Shown one piece after another: positions 1 to 6,320 of a stretch of DNA of 7,322 nt. Position 1 is the stretch's first letter, and the number at the start of each line of letters is the position of its first letter. The position numbers were made by a program, and so were the translations under genes. The notes beneath the pieces were generated by a model. It ran no database searches. It had not been told where the DNA came from and worked only from the letters and a program-made list of their open reading frames with translations. Origin of the DNA: an uncultured Clostridia bacterium (GTDB lineage Bacteria; Bacillota; Clostridia; Saccharofermentanales; Saccharofermentanaceae); assembly GCA_946545505.1 (NCBI GenBank), contig CAMNNN010000070.1, positions 1 through 7,322 on the forward strand, written 5' to 3'.

Positions 1-77
1 CACCGGTGACTGCGGAAGAGGCGGACAAGCCCTGTATCTGCGTCACGGCAAGCTTTCGGATAATATCACATGGTCTT
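1..77. other. Short unassigned stretch after ftsY
   Basis: No gene start with a ribosome binding site and no hairpin with a T run is visible on the minus strand after the ftsY stop. One plus-strand frame (2-232) and one minus-strand frame are open, but neither translation resembles a protein I recognise. The ftsY transcript may continue into a gene beyond the window; in relatives this is often ylxM-ffh, which cannot be tested here. Confidence 0.4.
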
Positions 78-989
78 TTAAGTGTCAATCAAAGCATCCG
101 CGAATGCCTGAGGATCAAAATCCATCAGGTCTTCTACACCTTCGCCGAGGCCTGCGAGAACTATCGGAACCTTGGCAAGATATGATACCGCAATGGCCAC
201 TCCGCCCTTGGCAGAACCGTCAAGCTTGGTAATACCGAGATAATCAAGGTTAACTGCCTCCGAGAAAGCCTCCGTCTGAAGAACGGCATTCTGACCTGTT
301 GTGGCATCAATGATAAGAAGTGACTTCTTGTTAGCGTCAGGTGCTTCCCTGTCTATGATCCTGTTGATCTTGGAAAGCTCATCCATAAGATTCTTCTTAT
401 TGTGAAGTCTGCCTGCAGTATCAACAATCAGAACATCGCAGTTTCTTGCCTTTGCAGCTGCTACAGCATCGAATACTACAGATGCGGGGTCAGAACCTTC
501 CTCATGAGCGATAACAGCAGTTTCAGTTCTTCTTCCCCATTCCTTAAGCTGTTCCACGGCAGCGGCTCTGAATGTATCTGCAGCAGCCATGATGACCTTC
601 TTGCCTTCACTCTTATACTTAAGAGCAAGCTTACCTGCAGTAGTAGTCTTACCGGTACCGTTAACGCCGACCATCAAAATGATATTAAGCTTACCAGGCT
701 GAATATCGATAGTCTGCTTCTCACCTAATATCTCGGTGATCCTGGTCTTAACAGCCTTCATGACTCCGTCATTGGAATCGTCACCGGTCTTCTTGATGTA
801 ATCCTTGATGTACCCGATGACATCTTCACTTGCCTGAACTCCGCAGTCTGCCCTTACCATGATCTCTTCGAAGTCATCGAGCATATCCTGATCGAACTTG
901 CCGTGCGAAGCCGTAGTCTTTACCCACTCGGCGGCCCAGAAGTCGCGCGTCTTGGTAAGACCTTTCTTAAAAGATTCAAATAAACCCAT
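78..989 (-). CDS. ftsY: Signal recognition particle receptor FtsY
   Basis: SRP receptor GTPase that docks ribosome-SRP complexes at the membrane for co-translational insertion of membrane proteins. It is 303 residues, a short form without the long acidic A domain of E. coli FtsY. The N-terminus MGLFESFKKGLTKTRDFW could form an amphipathic, basic membrane-binding helix. The N domain spans about 20-90, followed by the SRP-type GTPase (G) domain: P-loop GVNGTGKTTT (108-117), DTFRAAA (138-144), DTAGR (190-194), DATTGQN (228-234), TKLDG (254-258) and the closing GLGEGVEDL (280-288). Ffh is ruled out because there is no methionine-rich M domain. The ATG lies one base after the smc stop, with GGGG 6 bases upstream as a modest ribosome binding site, so translation is probably coupled. 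No terminator is visible in the 77 bases that follow. Confidence 0.97.
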   Translation of the reverse strand: MGLFESFKKGLTKTRDFWAAEWVKTTASHGKFDQDMLDDFEEIMVRADCGVQASEDVIGYIKDYIKKTGDDSNDGVMKAVKTRITEILGEKQTIDIQPGKLNIILMVGVNGTGKTTTAGKLALKYKSEGKKVIMAAADTFRAAAVEQLKEWGRRTETAVIAHEEGSDPASVVFDAVAAAKARNCDVLIVDTAGRLHNKKNLMDELSKINRIIDREAPDANKKSLLIIDATTGQNAVLQTEAFSEAVNLDYLGITKLDGSAKGGVAIAVSYLAKVPIVLAGLGEGVEDLMDFDPQAFADALIDT

Positions 990-990
990 A

Positions 991-3900
991 TTAATCCCCG
1001 ATCCTCATGGAAAGTATCTTGGAGATTCCTCTCTCCGCCATGGTAACGCCGTACATTCTGTCACAAGCCTCCATGGTTCCCTTACGGTGCGTAACGATAA
1101 TGAACTGCGAACGCGTCGTATAACGCCTTACGAAGTCGGTAAAGCGGCTTACGTTAACCTCATCAAGCGCAGCCTCTACCTCATCGAGGATTACAAAAGG
1201 CGACGGTCTTAACTGCAGAATAGCGAAAAGCAGTGCAATCGCAGTGAGACATCTCTCTCCTCCCGACAGCAGCGTCAGACTCTGCAGTCTCTTTCCCGGA
1301 GGCTGAGCCTTGATCTCGATGGCACAGTTAAGAACATCTTCCTCATCACTAAGGACTATCTCTGCACTTCCTCCGTTAAACAAGTCTGAAAATACAGTCT
1401 TGAAGTTATCGTTGATTGTGGTGAAGTTCTTGATGAACTGCTCCTTCATCTCAGATACCAGATCAGCGATGACCTTCTCGAGGTCTGTCTTAGCCTTGTA
1501 GATGTCATAACGCTGGCCTGTGATGAACTCAAACTTCTCATTAACCTCACGGTACTCATCAATGGAGTTCAGGTTAACAGGACCTAAAGCCTTAATCTTA
1601 TTCTTCAGGCTGTTGATAAGCTTAGTCGATTCGTTGATATTAGAAGCAGGTTCATATGAATCCTTAACATTATCATATGTGACCTCATAGTCTTCCCACA
1701 GACGGTTCTTGGAGATGTCGATATCATTGATATGCTTCTCGTTCCTGGAGACGATACTGTTCTCCTTAGTGCGAAGTCTCGTGAGAATATCATTCATCTC
1801 GGCACTCTTCTCGAAGAAACCCTTGAGCTTGCCGTCTATCTCTTCCTTCTGCTCGGTAAGTTTTCTTATCTCGGCAGACATAAGCTCGAATGTCTCATTC
1901 TGCTTATTCTTAACAGCTTTCTTGCCCTCGATGCCTTCGATGATGCTCTTAAGCAATGCGGCATCCGTACTTCTTGAGCTCTGGGAATCCTCAAGATTCT
2001 TCTTTCTGTTATTAATCTCTTCTTTGATGTGAGCGGCAAGATTGATGACACCGTTACGCTCTGCAAGTATCCTCTCGGAATTAGTCTTTCCCTCTGTTAT
2101 ACTCTCTCTTAACTTATCAAGCTTCTCATTAAACTCACGGGCCTCATTGTCACTCTTATCGATATTGTCTTTGAAGTCTGCAATCTCGTTCTCAATCTCC
2201 TTGATGATCTGAGTGTACTCGGAAATATCATCTTCGAGTCTTAACTTATCAACAGAGATCTGATGCAGCTGTTTCTCACTCTCGGTTACTGAATCAGCAA
2301 GCTCCTGACGTCTTACACCGAGGTTCTTATATTCAGACTCTGCCTTGGCACGCTCGACCGAGAAATACTTGAGCTGTTCATCGAGCTGTCCCAATTCTTT
2401 CTCGATATCGCCGATCTGAGAATCGATATCCTGTCTTTTCGCTTCAATAACAGCGAGTTCCTGATCCTGCTTAACGAGTTTAGCCTCGAGTTCCTTGATC
2501 TCTCCTGCTCGTCCGAGGATACCGGAGGCATCCTTTCTTACGGAACCTCCTGTGAGTGATCCACCGGCGTTGATGGAATCACCGTCGAGCGTAATGATCT
2601 TAGCCTGATATGAGATCGCCTTCGCGATTGTTCTGGCGCTGTCCATATCATCACAGATAATGATCTTACCCAGAAGATTGGAAACGATATCATCGAGGAT
2701 CTTATCGTTCTTGATAAGGTTCGAAGCAACATCGATATATCCTGACTGTTTGGAAGCATCTCTTAAGATCTTGTCATCAAGCTCTCTGGGCTTAATATTA
2801 TCAACCGGAAGGAATGTAACTCGTCCGAGCTTATTCTCCTTAAGAACATTAATAAGATCAGCAGCATCCTGCTCTGTTCTTGTAACGATATTATGAATGG
2901 CATTACCGAGAGCAATCTCGATAGCTGTGTTGTACTTCTTATCCGTGGAGATAAGGTCACCTAAGATACCTGTGATCTTCTTTCTGACCTTGGGATCGGT
3001 ATCGGCATGATTCATGAGTCTTCTTACCGATTCCTGATATCCTTCCTTACGGCTCTCGAGGTCCTTCAAAGTCTTGAGCTTGGACTTATCCTGAAGGAAT
3101 ACTCTCGTTAACTTCTCATGCTGTTCGAGAAGTGCACTCTCATCCTTATGAATAACCTCGAGCTTATCGTTTCTGGTCTGGATATCGGAAGTAACTTCGC
3201 CTTCCTTCTCCATCATCTCACGCCACAGCTTCTCAGCTTCCGTGATCTTGGTATCAAGTTCTTCCTTGATCTTTCTTGAAGTCTCTCTTGATTCAGTCAG
3301 TTCCTTAATACGGTCCTGCAAAGAAGTGATCTGACCGTTAGCCGTATTGATCTTTCCCTGAGACTCGTTTATCTGCTTAGTCTTGTCCTCGATTGATTTA
3401 CGAAGATCGCTCATAGCCTTCTCGGAATCATGGAACTCATTGAGCATTGCTTCCTTCTGGGCTTCAAGCTTCTCAGTCTTATTCTTCTCTTCGTTCGCTC
3501 TGTCGAGTAACTCATCAGCCTTTGTCATACGGGCCTTATAATCGTTCTCGAGTCTTACTATATCCTCAGAAATATCATTCTCGGCACTTGCCGTCTGCTC
3601 GATCTTAAGCTTGATGGATTCGACCTTCTGCTCATCTACCTTGATATCGGAAGACAGATCATGCATCTCTTCGGTGAGATCAGACAATTCCTGTCTTTTA
3701 TCCTCGATAGTAGTCTCAAGCTCTTCAGACTTCTGATTAAGATCGCTGTTTGAATTACGAAGCTCGAAATACCTGTCTTCCTGCTCCTTGATCTCAGCCT
3801 GAACCTGAGCGAGAACATCTACATAATCGCCCATTGCCTCATTAGCGTCATTAATGCGTCTTACAAGAAGGCTTATATCTGCCTGCTTTAACTGCTCATA

Positions 3901-4554
3901 AGCCTTGTGATACTCAGTAGCCTTCTCAGCCTGCTCCTTAAGAGGGCCGACTCGCTCGGTCAGTTCATTAAGTCTGTCATCGATACGAAGAAGATTCTGT
4001 TCTGTGGAAGCAAGCTTACGTTCAGCCTCTTCCTTTCTGGACTTAAACTTGGTAATACCGGCAGCTTCCTCGATAACACGTCTTCTATCCTCTGACTTGG
4101 GTGACAGGATCTCATCTACTCGGCCCTGACCGACAATGGAATAACCGTCCTTACCGAGACCGGTATCAAAGAAGAGATTAACTATATCCTTAAGTCTGCA
4201 GTTTACCTTATTGATCTGATACTCTGATTCACCTGACCTGTAAAGCCTTCTGGTAATCTCGATCTCATTGAATTCGGTATCAACATACTTATCGGAATTG
4301 TCGAGAGTCATCGTGACCTCGGCATAATTCATGGCTTTCTTAACAGAGGTGCCGTTAAAAATGACATCCTCCATCTTGCCGCCTCTTAATGATTTGACGC
4401 TCTGTTCACCGAGAACCCACCTTACGGCATCCGTTACATTGGACTTACCGCTTCCGTTAGGTCCAACTACGGCGGTCATGCCGCGGTCAAACTCGATAAG
4501 CGTATATTCAGGGAATGATTTGAAGCCCTGAAGTTCAAGTTTCTTTAAGTACAT
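991..4554 (-). CDS. smc: Chromosome segregation ATPase SMC
   Basis: Core ATPase of the SMC-ScpAB condensin-like complex, which compacts and separates replicated chromosomes. At 1187 residues it is full-length (B. subtilis Smc is about the same). The N-terminal head has Walker A GPNGSGKS (31-38), R57 in LRGGKMEDVIF, and Q143 in the Q-loop. Two long charged coiled-coil arms (about 168-515 and 685-1020) flank a hinge (about 525-680) with the glycine motif GGSLTGGS at 664-671. The C-terminal head has the signature LSGGE at 1096, Walker B FVILDE (1120-1125), the D-loop (EAALDEVNV) and H1156 of the switch. Reading frame and domains are intact. The start MYLKKLELQGFKSF is the family norm, yet no Shine-Dalgarno sequence is seen before it. 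The stop lies one base before the ftsY start, so the two genes form one unit. Small oddity: cysteine follows LSGGER where alanine is common. Confidence 0.98.
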   Translation of the reverse strand: MYLKKLELQGFKSFPEYTLIEFDRGMTAVVGPNGSGKSNVTDAVRWVLGEQSVKSLRGGKMEDVIFNGTSVKKAMNYAEVTMTLDNSDKYVDTEFNEIEITRRLYRSGESEYQINKVNCRLKDIVNLFFDTGLGKDGYSIVGQGRVDEILSPKSEDRRRVIEEAAGITKFKSRKEEAERKLASTEQNLLRIDDRLNELTERVGPLKEQAEKATEYHKAYEQLKQADISLLVRRINDANEAMGDYVDVLAQVQAEIKEQEDRYFELRNSNSDLNQKSEELETTIEDKRQELSDLTEEMHDLSSDIKVDEQKVESIKLKIEQTASAENDISEDIVRLENDYKARMTKADELLDRANEEKNKTEKLEAQKEAMLNEFHDSEKAMSDLRKSIEDKTKQINESQGKINTANGQITSLQDRIKELTESRETSRKIKEELDTKITEAEKLWREMMEKEGEVTSDIQTRNDKLEVIHKDESALLEQHEKLTRVFLQDKSKLKTLKDLESRKEGYQESVRRLMNHADTDPKVRKKITGILGDLISTDKKYNTAIEIALGNAIHNIVTRTEQDAADLINVLKENKLGRVTFLPVDNIKPRELDDKILRDASKQSGYIDVASNLIKNDKILDDIVSNLLGKIIICDDMDSARTIAKAISYQAKIITLDGDSINAGGSLTGGSVRKDASGILGRAGEIKELEAKLVKQDQELAVIEAKRQDIDSQIGDIEKELGQLDEQLKYFSVERAKAESEYKNLGVRRQELADSVTESEKQLHQISVDKLRLEDDISEYTQIIKEIENEIADFKDNIDKSDNEAREFNEKLDKLRESITEGKTNSERILAERNGVINLAAHIKEEINNRKKNLEDSQSSRSTDAALLKSIIEGIEGKKAVKNKQNETFELMSAEIRKLTEQKEEIDGKLKGFFEKSAEMNDILTRLRTKENSIVSRNEKHINDIDISKNRLWEDYEVTYDNVKDSYEPASNINESTKLINSLKNKIKALGPVNLNSIDEYREVNEKFEFITGQRYDIYKAKTDLEKVIADLVSEMKEQFIKNFTTINDNFKTVFSDLFNGGSAEIVLSDEEDVLNCAIEIKAQPPGKRLQSLTLLSGGERCLTAIALLFAILQLRPSPFVILDEVEAALDEVNVSRFTDFVRRYTTRSQFIIVTHRKGTMEACDRMYGVTMAERGISKILSMRIGD

Positions 4555-4562
4555 AGCAAATT

Positions 4563-4571
4563 ATTGTACCA
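4563..4571 (-). promoter_or_regulatory. Possible extended -10 promoter element just before smc
   Basis: TGGTACAAT on the minus strand matches the extended -10 form TGnTATAAT with one mismatch. It ends 8 bases before the smc ATG, so a transcript would begin at or within about 3 bases of the start codon. No convincing -35 box is seen 16-18 bases upstream, where the sequence is A-rich. An imperfect repeat, AAAAGC/GCTTTT at 4594-4573, overlaps the upstream side. This is a suggestion from sequence only. Confidence 0.3.
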
Positions 4572-4592
4572 CAAAAGCTCTTTTTATGGCTT

Positions 4593-5294
4593 TTATACGG
4601 CAAAAATAGTCTCGTAGGCCTCTATTGCTGCTTTCGCGCCCTTCTGCTCGGCATCTTTCTTGGATCTTCCCGTGGCCTTGGCAAGGAAAACATCGTCAGC
4701 ATAGACCTCAACATCGAATTCGCGCTCGTGCTGCGGGCCTCTCTCGTCAGTGACCGTAAATGTGATCTTGTGCTGGTGATTCTTAGTCTGCGCGATCTCA
4801 AGCAGTCTGCTCTTATAATCAAGGAAGATCTTGCCGTCTACGGCGAGATTAATGATCTCATCGAGGTTCCTTAAGACTACTTCCCTTACCGTCTCGAAAT
4901 CGGAGTCAAAGTAAACTGCAGCCGTTACTGCCTCGAAAGCATCCGCAAGCGTGGAATCCTTGTCTCTGCCGCCGGTCATCTCTTCACCCTTGCCCATGAG
5001 CAGGAGCTCGCCTATGCCGAGCTTTCTCGCGACCTTAGCGAAAGACTCTTCACATACTATGATAGATCTGATCTTAGAAAGATAGCCTTCGGATTCCTTG
5101 GGTTTCAACTCGTAAAGCTTTCGTCCTATTACCAAATCTGCTACGGCATCGCCTATATACTCAAGTCTCTGGTTGGATTCATAATGATCCCTCTTCTGCT
5201 CGAATACATAAGTGGTGTGAGTAAGTGAAAGTGTAAGCAGATCCTTGTTCTTAAACGTATAACCTAATTTCTTCTCAAATTCACTGTAATCCAT
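4593..5294 (-). CDS. rnc: Ribonuclease III
   Basis: Double-stranded-RNA endonuclease that processes rRNA precursors and other structured RNAs. It is 233 residues from the chosen ATG. The catalytic domain (about 1-145) holds the signature NQRLEYIGDAVADL, with E45 and D49 matching E. coli E41 and D45, then E69 in ESEG, the GKGEEMTGGR segment, and D118 and E121 in LADAFEAV. A double-stranded RNA binding domain (about 158-229) ends in GRSKKDAEQKGAKAAIEAY. I prefer the ATG at 5294, preceded by AAGGTG at 5303-5298 and matching the usual N-terminus (FEKKLGYTF). A TTG in frame at 5312 lies in the terminator T run and has no ribosome binding site. Unusual: Q42 replaces the glutamate that matches E. 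coli E38. No clear promoter of its own was found, so expression may depend on terminator readthrough. Confidence 0.95.
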   Translation of the reverse strand: MDYSEFEKKLGYTFKNKDLLTLSLTHTTYVFEQKRDHYESNQRLEYIGDAVADLVIGRKLYELKPKESEGYLSKIRSIIVCEESFAKVARKLGIGELLLMGKGEEMTGGRDKDSTLADAFEAVTAAVYFDSDFETVREVVLRNLDEIINLAVDGKIFLDYKSRLLEIAQTKNHQHKITFTVTDERGPQHEREFDVEVYADDVFLAKATGRSKKDAEQKGAKAAIEAYETIFAV

Positions 5295-5310
5295 ATTCAC
5301 CTTAACAATC

Positions 5311-5352
5311 AAATAAAAAGGCTGAATGTACTTTGTGGGAACATTCAGCCTT
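5311..5352 (-). terminator. Rho-independent terminator between acpP and rnc
   Basis: On the minus strand AAGGCTGAATGT (5352-5341) and ACATTCAGCCTT (5329-5318) form a perfect 12-bp stem with an 11-base loop. A T-rich run (TTTATTT, extending the TT of the stem) follows at 5317-5311. It begins 21 bases after the acpP stop. The structure is asymmetric, since the opposite flank is ATATATAT rather than a clean T run, so it should work mainly on the minus strand. It probably limits readthrough from the strong acpP unit into rnc-smc-ftsY. Confidence 0.85.
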
Positions 5353-5373
5353 ATATATATCTGTTAACTCTTA

Positions 5374-5616
5374 TCAGCCGATAGAAGACTTAATGAACTC
5401 TACAGCGTCACCAACAGTTCCAACCTTCTCAGCTACCTCATCAGGTACAGAGATGTCGAATTCCTGCTCCATAGCCATTACGAGCTCTACCATGTCAAGG
5501 GAATCAGCGTTAAGATCATCTACGAAGCTGGACTCCATTGTAATAGAATCTGCATCTACGCCGAGCTGATCTACGATCATGCCCTTCAGCTTCTCAAAAA
5601 GTTCTTCATTAGTCAT
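5374..5616 (-). CDS. acpP: Acyl carrier protein
   Basis: Small acidic cytoplasmic carrier that holds growing acyl chains on a 4'-phosphopantetheine arm during fatty acid synthesis and donates them to phospholipid synthesis. At 80 residues it has the usual length. The modification site is S39 in the DSL motif ([13 protein letters not shown]), followed by the acidic recognition helix 2 ([16 protein letters not shown]). The N-terminal helix [14 protein letters not shown] and the terminal [12 protein letters not shown] are also typical. It has its own promoter and strong ribosome binding site, and is followed by a terminator-like hairpin. The acpP-rnc-smc-ftsY order is common in Bacillota. Here the usual upstream fatty acid genes (plsX, fabD, fabG or others) are replaced by rimO-pgsA. 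Confidence 0.97.
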   Translation of the reverse strand: MTNEELFEKLKGMIVDQLGVDADSITMESSFVDDLNADSLDMVELVMAMEQEFDISVPDEVAEKVGTVGDAVEFIKSSIG

Positions 5617-5624
5617 TTGTTATT

Positions 5625-5630
5625 ACCTCC
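5625..5630 (-). promoter_or_regulatory. Strong ribosome binding site of acpP
   Basis: GGAGGT on the minus strand, 8 bases before the acpP ATG at 5616. It is a near-complete complement to the 16S rRNA 3' end and the strongest such site in the window, consistent with abundant ACP synthesis. Confidence 0.85.
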
Positions 5631-5636
5631 AAATTT

Positions 5637-5652
5637 GATTGTTGTCACAATC
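5637..5652 (-). promoter_or_regulatory. Inverted repeat in the predicted acpP leader, possible operator
   Basis: Perfect 6-base inverted repeat GATTGT-4-ACAATC, starting about 3 bases after the predicted transcription start and ending 6 bases before the GGAGGT ribosome binding site. Position and symmetry fit a repressor site, possibly for a fatty acid synthesis regulator. It does not match the FapR site as I remember it (TTAGTACCTDNTACTAA) and only loosely resembles FabT/MarR-type TTTGAT...ATCAAA sites. As an RNA hairpin it would be weak. Chance occurrence cannot be excluded. Confidence 0.3.
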
Positions 5653-5661
5653 TACAAATAC

Positions 5662-5690
5662 TTTGTAATGTAACTTATATAAAATGTCAA
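5662..5690 (-). promoter_or_regulatory. Predicted sigma-A-type promoter of acpP
   Basis: On the minus strand a perfect -35 box, TTGACA (5690-5685), is followed by a 17-base spacer and TACAAA (5667-5662), which matches 4 of 6 bases of TATAAT. The region is AT-rich and lies between the pgsA stop and the acpP ribosome binding site. The predicted transcription start is a G near 5655, giving a leader of about 39 bases. It would let acpP be transcribed independently of rimO-pgsA, fitting the high demand for ACP. The -10 box is imperfect and the start has not been mapped. Confidence 0.65.
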
Positions 5691-5702
5691 TAACTAATTT
5701 CT

Positions 5703-6320
5703 TCATTCTTTTAAATAAGAAATATTCTTAACAAGATAATCTAATCCGGATACTATCGTCATAATTACGCAGATACCGAACAGGACATCTCCTATAATCG
5801 ATACGGCACAAGGCGCTGTAAGAGATGCTGCATAGTCGTCGCCAGTAAACTTCATGATCGTAGGCTCAAACATAAGATAAATGATGGCGATCATCTGAGT
5901 AGTCGTCTTGACCTTGCCGATCATCTTCGCAGCCATGACAACGCCTTCCTTGGATGCGACCAATCTGATTCCGGTCACCATGAATTCACGGAGCACGATG
6001 ATAGCAAGAAGCCAGGGGGATACTCTTCCTATGGCTACAAATGCGATTAGTACAGCGATAACGAGCATCTTGTCTGCAAGAGAATCGAGGAACTTACCTA
6101 AATCAGTTATGAGATTACGCCTTCTGGCGATCTGTCCGTCAAAGAAATCCGTAAGTGATGCGGCTATGAATACAAAGGCCGCGATAAGCATACCCTTATC
6201 AGCTATGAAGGCATTCCATCCTTCAGGCTCGAATCCGTAAACTGATACCGGCAGCATAAACAGCATAGTTACCGGTATAAGTATTATTCTTAACATAGAC
6301 AGCTTATTAGGCAGATTCAT
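5703..6320 (-). CDS. pgsA: CDP-diacylglycerol--glycerol-3-phosphate 3-phosphatidyltransferase
   Basis: Integral membrane enzyme that makes phosphatidylglycerol phosphate from CDP-diacylglycerol and glycerol-3-phosphate, the committed step to phosphatidylglycerol and cardiolipin. The 205-residue length is usual for the family. The CDP-alcohol phosphotransferase signature is complete: D58-x2-D61-G62-x2-A65-R66-x8-G75-x3-D79-x3-D83, in DFFDGQIARRRN...GKFLDSLAD. The start (MNLPNKLSMLRIILIPV) is typical of PgsA, where NxPN precedes the first membrane helix. Hydrophobic segments lie near residues 9-29, 42-57, 84-112, 143-153 and 172-192. The gene starts within the rimO stop codon. The acpP promoter begins 12 bases after its stop, and there is no convincing terminator in between. 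In the family motif GKFLDPLAD the proline is commonly present; here it is serine, not a catalytic position. Confidence 0.95.
   Translation of the reverse strand: MNLPNKLSMLRIILIPVTMLFMLPVSVYGFEPEGWNAFIADKGMLIAAFVFIAASLTDFFDGQIARRRNLITDLGKFLDSLADKMLVIAVLIAFVAIGRVSPWLLAIIVLREFMVTGIRLVASKEGVVMAAKMIGKVKTTTQMIAIIYLMFEPTIMKFTGDDYAASLTAPCAVSIIGDVLFGICVIMTIVSGLDYLVKNISYLKE

Noticed and set aside
1..8. CACCGGTG palindrome at the window edge
   Set aside because: Eight bases alone is expected by chance and there is no associated structure.
2..46. GTG at 46 on the minus strand as the start of the next gene after ftsY
   Set aside because: No ribosome binding site and only 15 codons visible, with no recognisable N-terminus.
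2..232. Open plus-strand frame that could be the end of a converging gene
   Set aside because: Most of it overlaps ftsY antisense, the translation resembles no family I know, and open antisense frames are common here.
402..728. 108-codon plus-strand frame antisense to ftsY
   Set aside because: Covers the conserved GTPase region of ftsY in antisense, is rich in Ser/Cys as expected of a shadow frame, and has no supporting start signals.
1310..4531. Several 60-110 codon open frames on both strands inside smc
   Set aside because: They are shadows of the smc reading frame, whose coiled-coil codons are poor in stop codons in other frames; none has a ribosome binding site or recognisable product.
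5295..5312. TTG start for rnc at 5312, six codons upstream of the ATG
   Set aside because: It lies in the T run of the terminator, lacks a ribosome binding site, and adds residues not typical of RNase III; the ATG at 5294 has AAGGTG just upstream.
5353..5364. ATATATATAA-type run after acpP as a -10 box for rnc
   Set aside because: No -35 box at 16-18 bases, and a transcript from it would run straight into the terminator hairpin.
5698..5722. Inverted repeat TTTCTT/AAGAAA at the end of pgsA as a terminator
   Set aside because: Only A-T pairs, partly within the pgsA coding sequence, no GC stem and no T run; simple AT-rich sequence explains it.
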